DNA from: Candidatus Bathyarchaeota archaeon
GTDB lineage: Archaea; Thermoproteota; Bathyarchaeia; Bathyarchaeales; Bathycorpusculaceae
Length of the DNA stretch: 64,000 bases
NCBI GenBank assembly: GCA_023488905.1
Contig: JAMDCQ010000020.1
Location: 1 to 64,000, forward strand
Direction of reading: 5' to 3'
A model generated the notes under the pieces. The model saw only the letters and a list, made by a program, of their open reading frames with translations, was not told the origin of the DNA and did not search any database. This document shows positions 48,419-57,732 of the stretch, piece by piece (position 1 is the first letter of the stretch; the number at the start of each line of letters is the position of its first letter). The translations under genes were made by a program, and so were the position numbers.

Positions 48419-48859
48419 CTAAACTTCTTTTTTGACCTTGTCAGCAGGCGGCTTTTTCCATTCGTTCATGAGCATGTCGTAGCATTCGTCGTTTTCCTCA
48501 TAAGTTTTGTACCAGCCGAGGTTTTGGGCAAGCTTCTGGGTGAGCAGGTGGTAGCACATGTGGACTTTTTTGTCGAGCACTCGGAAGTAGAAGTCATCGC
48601 AGGTGCAGAATTCAGCTTCGGGCATGATGAGGTAATCGCGTTCCCTGCCGACCACAATCCAAACAACTCTGCCTGAAGGCTTAAACGTGTATTTTTTTAC
48701 TCTGCCCTCGGTGACTGCGTCTAGGGCTTTGGTGAATCTTTGCCCGAAGAGTTCGTAGAGGTCGTTGAGGTTGTCCCCTGAGAGTTTACCTACTGTTTTG
48801 GCTTCTCTGCAGATAGCGTTTAGGGTTTCAACCTCAGAGTTATCGCTCATCGTGCTCAA
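48419..48859 (-). CDS. SWIM zinc-finger-like protein
   Basis: CTCDDFYFRVLDKKVHMCYHLL (CxC...CxH). Confidence 0.75.
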   Translation of the reverse strand: MSTMSDNSEVETLNAICREAKTVGKLSGDNLNDLYELFGQRFTKALDAVTEGRVKKYTFKPSGRVVWIVVGRERDYLIMPEAEFCTCDDFYFRVLDKKVHMCYHLLTQKLAQNLGWYKTYEENDECYDMLMNEWKKPPADKVKKEV

Positions 48860-48889
48860 GCTACTAATAAGGTGAAGAGAATTTAGCTT

Positions 48890-49498
48890 TTAGCCTATGT
48901 TTATGGGTTCGCCTTTGCTTTTGGATGGCTCCTGCTTTGGCAAGACGACTTCTAATACGCCGTTTTTGTAGGTTGAGGCGGCTTCTTTGACTTTGACTTT
49001 GGCGGGCAACGCTACCTCCTTGTAGTACTTGTTCTGGGGCGTATCGACGGAGATGTCTATTGAGTCTTCGGTTCCGTGCAGTTTGATGTCGGTTTTTTCG
49101 ACTCCGGGTAACTCGGCGACTACGCGGACCTCGGTTTCGTTTTCCACGATGTCCACGAGTGGTTCGCGTTCCTCTTTGACTTCGGGGGGTCCTTTGAGGC
49201 CTTTTTTGATGTTGCCGAACTCTTGGATTTCGGGTTTGCCGTCGGGTCCGATTTTCATGCTGTAACCGTAAACGAATGGTCCAAGTTCCTTCACCGTGCT
49301 GCCGTCTGGCAACTTGCGTTCCTTCACGTATTCTTTGGGTACTTTTTCGGTGAAGTCTTTGAGTTCCTCATCCATCATCTTCTCCATTTCTTTGAACATA
49401 TTGTCTATGTCACCGAAGAAGGGGTCTTTGGATGGGTTGCGGCGTTTTTTGAACCATTCAGGAAAATCCTCGTTGTCTGATGACACACAGTTCACCAA
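48890..49498 (-). CDS. Hsp20 small heat-shock protein
   Basis: Alpha-crystallin domain: EVRVVAELPGVEKTDIKLHGTEDSIDISVDT...YKNGVLEVVLPKQ. Confidence 0.92.
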   Translation of the reverse strand: MVNCVSSDNEDFPEWFKKRRNPSKDPFFGDIDNMFKEMEKMMDEELKDFTEKVPKEYVKERKLPDGSTVKELGPFVYGYSMKIGPDGKPEIQEFGNIKKGLKGPPEVKEEREPLVDIVENETEVRVVAELPGVEKTDIKLHGTEDSIDISVDTPQNKYYKEVALPAKVKVKEAASTYKNGVLEVVLPKQEPSKSKGEPINIG

Positions 49499-49645
49499 GA
49501 TATTGAGGGGTTTTGGAAGCCAATAAGTTTATTGTTAGAAACAGGTGGCTTCATCATATCTCGGATGCGGGTTTGCGTTGCCTATAGAAATTAAAATCAT
49601 TTTTCCAGCGTTTTGGCCTTGTTTTTGGGTTAAAGGAATTATAGC

Positions 49646-49680
49646 TGCGATTTTTGTACTATACCCCCCTTGTTTAAAGG
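49646..49680 (-). promoter_or_regulatory. Promoter-like element, minus strand, shared with 23805-23838
   Basis: Reverse complement cctttaaacaaggggggtatagtacaaaaatcgca. Confidence 0.45.
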
Positions 49681-49711
49681 CGCATACGAAACCGTATCCG
49701 AACAAACAAAA

Positions 49712-49755
49712 ACCACGCGACCTCTCAGCATCTACCTCCCCTCCCTTATATAAAG
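49712..49755. repeat. Intact copy of the dispersed repeat disrupted by the IS at 38857
   Basis: accacgcgacctctcagcatctacctcccctcccttatataaag. Confidence 0.75.
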
Positions 49756-49757
49756 GC

Positions 49758-49925
49758 AAATCAGATGGTTTTGGGTTTTTTTGTTTTTATCGTAGAAGAA
49801 GAGAGTGTCGCCCCTATTCCTCCTCTTCTCGGGAAGCTTTGTGGCGGCTGCTTTTTTGCGTCTGGGAATGCGTTTCTGGCGGGTTTTGGAGCTTTCGCAA
49901 GCAGACCCAAAACTTTGATCTACCG
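49758..49925 (+). ncRNA. Candidate structured RNA family, copy 2
   Basis: Aligns with 41472-41646; TATA-like ttatataaag just upstream; hairpin AGAAGA...TCTTCT; ends TTTGATCTACCG. Confidence 0.5.
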
Positions 49926-50016
49926 AATATAAAGTAACCAATTCTTTGCTTGAGAAAACCATTTTACCGTATCCCACTAACTGTCTTGTAAGGTAAAGTC
50001 CAGTGTTTTGGCGTAA

Positions 50017-51579
50017 ATGATATATTCGCGCTCCGCCTTTTCGATTTGCATCAAGGGAAAGGCTACTACTTTGTCAAACGAAGGCAAAACACGAACCGTT
50101 GAAGAGATTAACGCGAAAATCCGCAAGGGCGACGCCCAAGTCCTAACCGCCGAAGAAATGAAAAAGCTCGTCGAGAGCAGCGGCGTCGAAGTCGCTTTCA
50201 AAGAAGTCGATGTTGTTACAACAGGCACTTTTGGCGCCATGTGTTCTTCGGGCGCTGTTATCAACCTCGGCCACTCTGATCCGCCCATCAAAATCGATCA
50301 TGCATGGATAAACGACGTGGAAGTCTGCCACCCCGGCGCAGCAGTTGACATATTCATCGGCGCCACGAACATGTCGGAGAAGCAGCCTTTTGAGTACGGC
50401 GGCGGGCACGTCATAGGCGACTTGGTTGCAGGTAAAGAAGTCGAGTTACGCGCCACCGCGTACGGCACCGACTGCTACCCCAGAACCCAAGTTAAAACCA
50501 CCTTAACCAAAGACGACCTCAACCAGTTCTGTCTGCTGAACTTCCGCAACGGCTACCAACGCTACAACTGCGCCGTCAACAGCAGCGACGAAACCATCTA
50601 CACCTACATGAGCAAGCTTTTGCCGAGGTTCCGAAACGCCACCTACTCAGGCGCAGGCGAACTTAACCCCCTTATGAACGACCCCGACTACGAGACGATG
50701 GGTATGGGTACCCGCATATTCCTCGGCGGCGGACAAGGCTACATAATCGGCGAAGGCACCCAGCATAGCCCTAAAAACCTCAGCGGCACCCTCATGGTCA
50801 AAGGCGACGCCAAAAAGATGACGCCAGAGTATCTGCAGGGCGCTGCCTTCACAAAATACGGCACGTCCTTGTATGTCGGTTTAGGCGTTCCAATCCCAAT
50901 CCTCAACATGGGCTTAGCTAAAAAGACCGCCATCCGCGACAGCGAAATATTCACCGACATCGTCGACTACAGCGTGCCGCGTCGTGATCGACCAAAGTTT
51001 GGGCAAGTCAGCTACAAAGAACTCAAATCAGGCAGCATAACCATCAATGGAAAAAAAGTCCGAGTCAGCTCCCTTTCAAGTTTAAAGATGGCCAAGAAAG
51101 TTTCCCAGACCTTGAAGTCATGGATTGAAGAAGGCACATTCACGTTAACTTCGCCTGTGGAGCGGTTGCCAACTAGCACCGTGTTTAAGTCTATGCGGCA
51201 AACCGAGGAAATCCCCTTTGTCGTCAGCGTCATGCACCCCGCGGTCACCTGCACCGAAGACGAAGAAATCCGAGCCATCGCAGAACGCATAGTCACAAAA
51301 TCCGTCAACCACATTGTTGTCGTTGACGCTACAGGTAAACTCCGCGGCATCGTCACCTCATGGGACATAACCCGCGCCATGGCAGAGGGCAAAAAAGCCC
51401 TATCAGACATCGAGTCACGCAACGTCATAACCGCTAAACCCGACGAACCGCTTGAAGTCGCCTCAAAACGTCTCGCACAACATAACATCTCCGCGTTGCC
51501 AGTTGTTGATATCGAGCGGAAAGTGTTGGGTATTGTTACATCGGAAGATGTAGCTAAACTCTTGGGGAGACGTTACTGA
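50017..51579 (+). CDS. DUF39 (L-aspartate semialdehyde sulfurtransferase-type) with C-terminal CBS pair; start uncertain
   Basis: KTRTVEEINAKIRKGDAQVLTAEEM, GTFGAMCSSGAVINLGHSDPPIKI; CBS repeats at the C-terminus. Confidence 0.88.
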   Translation: MIYSRSAFSICIKGKATTLSNEGKTRTVEEINAKIRKGDAQVLTAEEMKKLVESSGVEVAFKEVDVVTTGTFGAMCSSGAVINLGHSDPPIKIDHAWINDVEVCHPGAAVDIFIGATNMSEKQPFEYGGGHVIGDLVAGKEVELRATAYGTDCYPRTQVKTTLTKDDLNQFCLLNFRNGYQRYNCAVNSSDETIYTYMSKLLPRFRNATYSGAGELNPLMNDPDYETMGMGTRIFLGGGQGYIIGEGTQHSPKNLSGTLMVKGDAKKMTPEYLQGAAFTKYGTSLYVGLGVPIPILNMGLAKKTAIRDSEIFTDIVDYSVPRRDRPKFGQVSYKELKSGSITINGKKVRVSSLSSLKMAKKVSQTLKSWIEEGTFTLTSPVERLPTSTVFKSMRQTEEIPFVVSVMHPAVTCTEDEEIRAIAERIVTKSVNHIVVVDATGKLRGIVTSWDITRAMAEGKKALSDIESRNVITAKPDEPLEVASKRLAQHNISALPVVDIERKVLGIVTSEDVAKLLGRRY

Positions 51580-52013
51580 TGGGCAGAATACTAATCAGGG
51601 TCAACGAAGAGCAGGTTTCCGAGCCAATTGCGTCGCAAGTCATCATCGAGTACAAGGTGCCTATGGTTATCTTGTCTGCTCACATCAACTCGAAAGGCGG
51701 AGAAATCCTCGTCGAAATACCCGATGACACTGAAGACAAAATCGTGGAAGCCTTACGAAAAAGAGGCGTCACCGTAAGCGTCCCCAAATCGATCGAAGTA
51801 GACAGCGAAAAATGCTTTAGTTGCGGCAGCTGTGTCGCCCTTTGCCCCGTGGAAGCTATCAGTTTAACCTCTGACTCCTCAGTGCAGTTTGACAAAGAGA
51901 AATGCTTGGGAAGTACCTGCAGTATCTGCGTGGACGCCTGCCCCGCACGAGCCATAAAAGCAGTTAAACCAAACGGCAACGGCTCCCAAAACAACAGGGA
52001 AAAGAAAAGTTGA
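51579..52013 (+). CDS. NIL domain + 2[4Fe-4S] ferredoxin
   Basis: N-terminal NIL domain; CFSCGSCVALCPVEAI...CLGSTCSICVDACPARAI. Confidence 0.88.
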   Translation: MGRILIRVNEEQVSEPIASQVIIEYKVPMVILSAHINSKGGEILVEIPDDTEDKIVEALRKRGVTVSVPKSIEVDSEKCFSCGSCVALCPVEAISLTSDSSVQFDKEKCLGSTCSICVDACPARAIKAVKPNGNGSQNNREKKS

Positions 52014-52720
52014 CAGGAATACTCATCAAAGAAAACTTTACCCTAAAAGAATCCCAGTGCACAATAATTTCTGACCGCCCTCAAGCCATCGAAGCCGCCA
52101 AAGAATCCATCCGCCGAAGCCGACAAGAACTCGAACTCTACGTTCGAGCAACCCCCAAGTTTCTGCATACCCTAACGCCTATCCCTGTGCCCGAGAAGCC
52201 ACTGGTTGCCAAAATGATGGCTGAAGCTGCAAAGAAAGCCGATGTTGGTCCCATGGCGGCGGTCGCGGGAGCCATTGCAGACCTAGCCGTAGAAGCCATG
52301 AAACAGGCGGGTTGCACGGTGGCGGTGGTGGAGAACGGCGGAGAAATCATGGCAGACTCCAATCAGCCCGTGGATGTGGCAGTTGCCGCAGGCGATGAAC
52401 CGCTTTCTAAACGCTTTGGCTTTCGACTAACAGAGTTCCCCCTAGCTGTCGCGACCAGTTCGGGACGGTTTAGTCACGCGTTTAGTTTTGGGGATGCTGA
52501 GGCTGCGACGGTTTTCTGCAAAAACGCCGCCTTAGCCGACGCGGCAGCCACGGCAGTGGGGAACGTAGTCAAAGGGGACGACGCCGAGGCGGCAATCCAA
52601 GCAGGCATCACCCGCGGATTGTCTATCGAGGGCGTTGAAGGAATCTTTATCCTCTACAAGGGGCAAGTGGGCACCGCTGGCAAGATACCCCAAATGATAA
52701 AGGTCAAGCCCTCAACCTGA
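52010..52720 (+). CDS. UPF0280 family protein (COG2122-like)
   Basis: FKESQCTI..-type N-terminus, VGPMAAVAGAIADLAVEAM, VVENGGEIMAD. Confidence 0.85.
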   Translation: MTGILIKENFTLKESQCTIISDRPQAIEAAKESIRRSRQELELYVRATPKFLHTLTPIPVPEKPLVAKMMAEAAKKADVGPMAAVAGAIADLAVEAMKQAGCTVAVVENGGEIMADSNQPVDVAVAAGDEPLSKRFGFRLTEFPLAVATSSGRFSHAFSFGDAEAATVFCKNAALADAAATAVGNVVKGDDAEAAIQAGITRGLSIEGVEGIFILYKGQVGTAGKIPQMIKVKPST

Positions 52721-54445
52721 TTGTGTGTAAGTTCTGAGACGCCTCAAGCGCTAATCTTGAGCGACAACACTATTTCGGTTTGGCTTGACATGACTCAGGA
52801 AACCGATGCTGCAGTAGCCAGTAGCGAAGCTTCAGCGCCGCAAAAACCCACTGGCAAGAAGCAAATCAGCATCGAAGAAATCGCCGCCACCTTCCAAACC
52901 GTAGCCGAAGACATCGCCCAAATCAGCCAGCTAAACTCCGCGGAAAACGCCGTTGTTACTCAGTTTTTGTCCTCGCTAAAGACACATATGGAACCCCTCA
53001 CCCCCTCAATCCCCGTTTCCACCGTAATTATCCCCATCGAGTATGGTTTACCTCAACAAGCTCACATTCAGCCAAATGGTCGCCTGCAGTTAACCTATAG
53101 TGATGACCGCAAGCAGCTTGTAGATTTGAGTGAGCCTAAAAACCGCGATTTCATGATGGCAGTCATCGACGATGTCATGCCCAAATTGGAGGCTTTAGCC
53201 CGAGAGTTTGAAGAGCGCCTGCTACGAAAAGATATACCTGTCGAGGAGCCGCATGTTGAGATTCCTGCGCCACAACCTCCAGCACCCATCATCCCTGAAC
53301 CCTTGCCGCCTCCAGTAGTCGCGGTTGAACCCGCCGTAACCTTGCCTGAGCCTGAACCTGCCCCAGTTGAAGTGGCCCCTGGACCTCAACCGCCACCCGT
53401 AGAAGTCATTGACCCCCCAATAGAGCGAAACGCCAAAATCGATGCGGTTACCACTGAAACGCTGGATTTTCTGGGCATGCTTGGCGGTGAAGTGTTTGAG
53501 CAGGAACCTGTCAGCAAATACTTCGACGACTGGATGGTAAACCTGCGCCAAATCATTTTGTCCTTTGAATCCAACGAAGCCATAGGCGCAGATGAAGCCT
53601 TTGCCGCTCAGTATAATCAGATTTTTGGGAAAATCCAAGATGAACTCGATAACAGAATCGCCAACGAAGCAGAAATGGCAGTCTCAGCTAGAACGCTGGT
53701 AGAGAACAGGTATCTCCTCAACAAGATCAATGAGGAACACGCTGCTCAAACCAAACAGTTAGTTGAGAAGGGCACAAGCGCCATCGAAACACTGATGCGC
53801 AGCATGGCTAGCATTGAAAAGGAGTTAGCTGAAGCGCAAGCAGTCAAAGTAAGCTACCGCCACCCCCTGCAGAAGATGGCTAAAGACCAAAAAGTAGCTG
53901 AACTCACCCAGAGACTAAACTCCGTCAAAAAACGCTTAGCAATGGCTGTGGGCACCTCTTCCGTTGAAGGCGGAAAATCAGGAGACATCGAAGCCCAGTT
54001 TGAGGCACAGACCAAGATGCTTGAGGAGAAACGTAAAATCGCCATGGAACTCCTCAACAAAAACGTGGACGACTTGGTAAATGAAATCGCCAAATTAAAG
54101 ATGATTAAAACCAGCAACCCCATCAAAAGGGTTTCCATCCAGCAGCAAGTATTCGAGACCGAGCAGAAACTGTTTGAGGCAAAGAAGCGGCTGGAGTTAG
54201 CGGAGAAGAATTCGTCAGCTGAAATGGAGCAGCTTCGGGCTGAGTACGAGAAGAAAAAGGAAGCCGCGTTAGGTAAAGTGCAGACGCTGGAGAAGGACAT
54301 CGCCATCAAAGCGGTTGATAACTCTGCGGGAGTTAGAAAAGAGGCTGCTAACGCTTTGGCGGAGGCTGTTAAGGCTCTGTCAGAGAAAAAGAAGGCTGTG
54401 CCAGCCTCGCCGGCGGCTGAGGAGGCTGCTGAAGTTAAGCAGTAA
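52721..54445 (+). CDS. Large coiled-coil protein with Pro-rich linker, unknown function
   Basis: PAPQPPAPIIPEPLPPPVV linker; long heptad-rich C-terminus; start may be 52791. Confidence 0.7.
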   Translation: MCVSSETPQALILSDNTISVWLDMTQETDAAVASSEASAPQKPTGKKQISIEEIAATFQTVAEDIAQISQLNSAENAVVTQFLSSLKTHMEPLTPSIPVSTVIIPIEYGLPQQAHIQPNGRLQLTYSDDRKQLVDLSEPKNRDFMMAVIDDVMPKLEALAREFEERLLRKDIPVEEPHVEIPAPQPPAPIIPEPLPPPVVAVEPAVTLPEPEPAPVEVAPGPQPPPVEVIDPPIERNAKIDAVTTETLDFLGMLGGEVFEQEPVSKYFDDWMVNLRQIILSFESNEAIGADEAFAAQYNQIFGKIQDELDNRIANEAEMAVSARTLVENRYLLNKINEEHAAQTKQLVEKGTSAIETLMRSMASIEKELAEAQAVKVSYRHPLQKMAKDQKVAELTQRLNSVKKRLAMAVGTSSVEGGKSGDIEAQFEAQTKMLEEKRKIAMELLNKNVDDLVNEIAKLKMIKTSNPIKRVSIQQQVFETEQKLFEAKKRLELAEKNSSAEMEQLRAEYEKKKEAALGKVQTLEKDIAIKAVDNSAGVRKEAANALAEAVKALSEKKKAVPASPAAEEAAEVKQ

Positions 54446-54646
54446 TCCGAAACGCTTATATTTTAAAGTCGGTGACTGTTTGCACAGGTTCGAAGCAATG
54501 AACACCAAAGAAGCCAACCAACACGTTAACGCATGGCAACGTGATAGCTTCGACTACGGCTTTTATTATTTCGGTTATTTTCCTTAAGCCCAGAACTGAA
54601 AAATTTTTGTAAAGCGGTTCTGGGCAGGGCATGGGTGTAACATATT

Positions 54647-55891
54647 ATGACGAAACCACTCTCTAAACGTAAAATTGTCGTTAAATTCGGCGGATCCAGC
54701 CTCGCCGACCACGAACGCCTTCTCAAAGCAGTCATGGCAATTGTAAACGAAACCAAAAGGGGCACCAAAGTCGCTGTGGTAGTGTCCGCTATGGGCAAAA
54801 CCACCGACGTCCTCTTAACCACCGCAAAAAACACATCCAACGGAAAACTCGCCAAACACGAACTCGACGACATCCTCTCCATGGGCGAACGCACCAGCGT
54901 TCGCATCTTCTCCACTGCACTGCGCAACAACGGCGTGGACTCCTGCTACTTTGACCCCATGGATAGCAACTGGCCCATAATCACCGACGACAAATTCCAA
55001 AACGCCAACCCCGATGTCAAGGCTTGCACTAAAAACATTGCCGAATATGTCTTGCCTATAGTCGAAAAAGGCACCGTACCCGTCATCGCGGGGTTCGTGG
55101 GCAAAACAAAAGACGGCAAAATCACCACGCTCGGCAGAGGCGGAAGCGACACAACCGCTTTCCTCTTAGCGGAGGGCATAGGCGCAGACCAAGTTGTCTT
55201 GGTCACGGACGCTGAGGGCATAATGTCTAGTGACCCCAAAATCATCCAGTCACCCCAAAGACTGCCCACCATCGACGTCAACACCCTCGTCGGTTTGGCG
55301 GATTCTGGGGCGAAATTTATCCACAGCAAAGCGCTCAAGTACAAACCCAAAAACATCGACGTCAAAGTCATAAGCAACGCCCACGGCGACCTCAGCAGGG
55401 AAGGCACCATCATAACCGGCGGCTTAGCCAGTGAACTCGACGCCGAAATCGCGCACCCAACCTCCGTTGCGGAAATCACGGTCATCGGTAACGGTTTGTC
55501 CGCTAACCCCCAAGTCATCACCCAGATGATCGAGAAAGTCAAAGAAAACACCGTGCTCTTGGGCATGTCGATGAACACTAACTCAATTATCCTCTACGTG
55601 CCGCAGACCGAAAACATCAACAGCCTATTCAACCAGATACATCAAATCACTGTGGGCAACAAAGAAACCATAGCCATGGCTGTCAAAAGAGACTTGGTCT
55701 TCATTAAAACCAGCGGTGTCGGCTTAGAAGAAACCCACGGCATCATTGGCAGAATCAGCGAGGATTTGCGTGTTAACGGCGTAAACATCAGCGGCATCCT
55801 CACTATCACTTCGAGTATTTTGTTGTTTGTAGATTGGAATGAGAAGGAGAAAGCGCTAAAGTTAATTAAAAACGCGCTCAAGTCACATTAG
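54647..55891 (+). CDS. lysC: Aspartate kinase with ACT domains
   Basis: KIVVKFGGSSLADHERLL; TLGRGGSDTTAFLLAEGIGADQVVLVTDAEGI. Confidence 0.94.
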   Translation: MTKPLSKRKIVVKFGGSSLADHERLLKAVMAIVNETKRGTKVAVVVSAMGKTTDVLLTTAKNTSNGKLAKHELDDILSMGERTSVRIFSTALRNNGVDSCYFDPMDSNWPIITDDKFQNANPDVKACTKNIAEYVLPIVEKGTVPVIAGFVGKTKDGKITTLGRGGSDTTAFLLAEGIGADQVVLVTDAEGIMSSDPKIIQSPQRLPTIDVNTLVGLADSGAKFIHSKALKYKPKNIDVKVISNAHGDLSREGTIITGGLASELDAEIAHPTSVAEITVIGNGLSANPQVITQMIEKVKENTVLLGMSMNTNSIILYVPQTENINSLFNQIHQITVGNKETIAMAVKRDLVFIKTSGVGLEETHGIIGRISEDLRVNGVNISGILTITSSILLFVDWNEKEKALKLIKNALKSH

Positions 55892-55903
55892 GGGCAATTC
55901 AAA

Positions 55904-56695
55904 TTGAACGTAGGCAAAACCCGCAGACTCAAAAAAATCATGCAGAAAGATAACCGCACAGTAATCGTGCCCATGGATCACGGCGTCACTATCGGCCCAA
56001 TCCAAGGCATAACCAACATGCAAACCATAACAAACCAGCTTCTCAAAGGCAAAGTTGACGCCATCTTGGTGCATAAAGGCATAGCCAAACGCATCGACGT
56101 AGACGGTGCAGGGTTAATAGTTATGCTTTCAGGTGCATCCAACCTTGGCCCTAACCCCAACGGCAAAGTCCAAGTTTGCAGTGTAGGCGAAGCTCTCCGC
56201 CTAGGTGCCGACGCCGTCAGCGTACACGTCAACATAGGCGCACAGGACGAGGACAAGATGCTTGCGAAATTAGGCAAAGTCAGCGAAGAATGCGAGCACT
56301 ACGGGTTGCCTCTGCTGGCAATGATGTACCCGCGGGGACCAAAAATCACAAACGAACACGCAGTCGAAGTGGTAGCGCATGCCGCCAGAATCGGCGCGGA
56401 ACTCGGCGCAGACATCATCAAAACCAACTACACAGGCAACATAGAAACCTTCAAAACCGTCACAGAAAGCTGCCCCGCCCCAGTAGTCATCGCGGGTGGA
56501 CCGAAATGCAAATCAATGCAAGAAGTCCTACAAACCACATTCGACGCACTCAAAGCAGGCGCCGCGGGACTCTCGATTGGAAGAAACGTTTTCCAATGCG
56601 AAAACCCCACCCAAATCGCAAAAGCCCTCTCCACAATCGTACATGAAGGCGCATCTGTAGAGCAGGCAACGAAAATCCTCGGTGAAAAACGTTGA
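55904..56695 (+). CDS. 2-amino-3,7-dideoxy-D-threo-hept-6-ulosonate synthase
   Basis: [32 protein letters not shown]. Confidence 0.92.
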   Translation: MNVGKTRRLKKIMQKDNRTVIVPMDHGVTIGPIQGITNMQTITNQLLKGKVDAILVHKGIAKRIDVDGAGLIVMLSGASNLGPNPNGKVQVCSVGEALRLGADAVSVHVNIGAQDEDKMLAKLGKVSEECEHYGLPLLAMMYPRGPKITNEHAVEVVAHAARIGAELGADIIKTNYTGNIETFKTVTESCPAPVVIAGGPKCKSMQEVLQTTFDALKAGAAGLSIGRNVFQCENPTQIAKALSTIVHEGASVEQATKILGEKR

Positions 56696-57732
56696 AGGAA
56701 CTCTGGCTAGAAATCCCCAAAACCGCGTCCGCACAAGAAAAGGACGCTTTACTTAGCCTTGCAAGCGATAATGCAGATGTGGTTTTGGACGATGGACAAG
56801 CCCGAAACCGAGCGGGCAAACTGGACCTGACATTTCTAGCGGACTTAAACGAGAAAACCCTTGCCCAGCTTAAAAAAGAAGGCAAAAAAACCGTTTACCA
56901 AGTCACCATACGTGGCAAAGAGGACGAGAACCGCGCCGCCAAAGCTGCAGAACTCGGCGTCGACTACGTCATCATCAACTGCCAAGACTGGCGCGTCATA
57001 CCGCTTGAAAACCTCATCGCCAAAGGCAGAGGCAAAAGCAAACTTATCGCCGAAGTCGCCACCGCAGACGACGCCAAAGTCGTTTTGGAAGCGCTGGAGC
57101 TAGGAACCGACGGCGTACTTCTCCAAACCGCCAGTCCCGCTGAACTGGAGAAAACCATCAAACTCATCAAAAATCAGCTACCCAAAATGGGATTAACCAC
57201 TGGTAAAATCCTCTCGGTTAAACCCATCGGCACAGGCGCGCGCGTCTGCGTAGACACCGTGGATTTGATGGTGCCCGGCGAAGGCATGCTGGTGGGCTGT
57301 CAATCCGCAGGCTTCTTCTTGGTCGAAGCGGAAGTCAGCGAGAACCCCTATGTGCAGTCGCGTCCTTTCCGCGTAAACGCAGGCCCAGCGTCGCATTACA
57401 CGTTGACTTCGCTACAGGGCACCCGTTACCTCTCCGAGTTGAAGGCGGGCGACGAAGTTCTCATAGTGAGCCGCGAAGGCAAAGTCCGAATCACCAACGT
57501 CGGCAGATCCAAAATCGAATTCCGCCCGCTGATGCTTATCGAAGCCCAAGTGGACGACACCAAAATCAAAACCATCCTCCAAAACGCAGAAACAATCCGT
57601 GTCGTCACCCCAAAAGCGTCCAAACCCGTAACCGAGCTCAAGGCAGGCGACGAGGTCTTGGTGCATTTGGCTGCGAAGGGAGGCAGACACTTCGGCATAT
57701 CCGTGCCTGAAGAAACGGTGATTGAGAAGTGA
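56692..57732 (+). CDS. aroB': 3-dehydroquinate synthase II
   Basis: Archaeal AroB' sequence: VGCQSAGFFLVEAEVSENPYVQSRPFRVNAGPASHYTL. Confidence 0.93.
   Translation: MKELWLEIPKTASAQEKDALLSLASDNADVVLDDGQARNRAGKLDLTFLADLNEKTLAQLKKEGKKTVYQVTIRGKEDENRAAKAAELGVDYVIINCQDWRVIPLENLIAKGRGKSKLIAEVATADDAKVVLEALELGTDGVLLQTASPAELEKTIKLIKNQLPKMGLTTGKILSVKPIGTGARVCVDTVDLMVPGEGMLVGCQSAGFFLVEAEVSENPYVQSRPFRVNAGPASHYTLTSLQGTRYLSELKAGDEVLIVSREGKVRITNVGRSKIEFRPLMLIEAQVDDTKIKTILQNAETIRVVTPKASKPVTELKAGDEVLVHLAAKGGRHFGISVPEETVIEK

Noticed and set aside
49545-49937. 130-aa + strand ORF over ncRNA copy 2 (..RRRRECRPYSSSSREALWRLL..), with similar peptides at 41442-41639 and 31009-31203
   Set aside because: The translated similarity tracks the nucleotide repeat; the hairpin, low-complexity peptides and lack of SD/start conservation favour RNA or a non-coding repeat. 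A protein remnant cannot be fully excluded.
53222-54309. Minus-strand ORFs inside the coiled-coil gene
   Set aside because: Shadow ORFs from biased codon use on the + strand.
54946-55578. 210-aa minus-strand ORF inside lysC
   Set aside because: Antisense to the aspartate kinase; no independent support.
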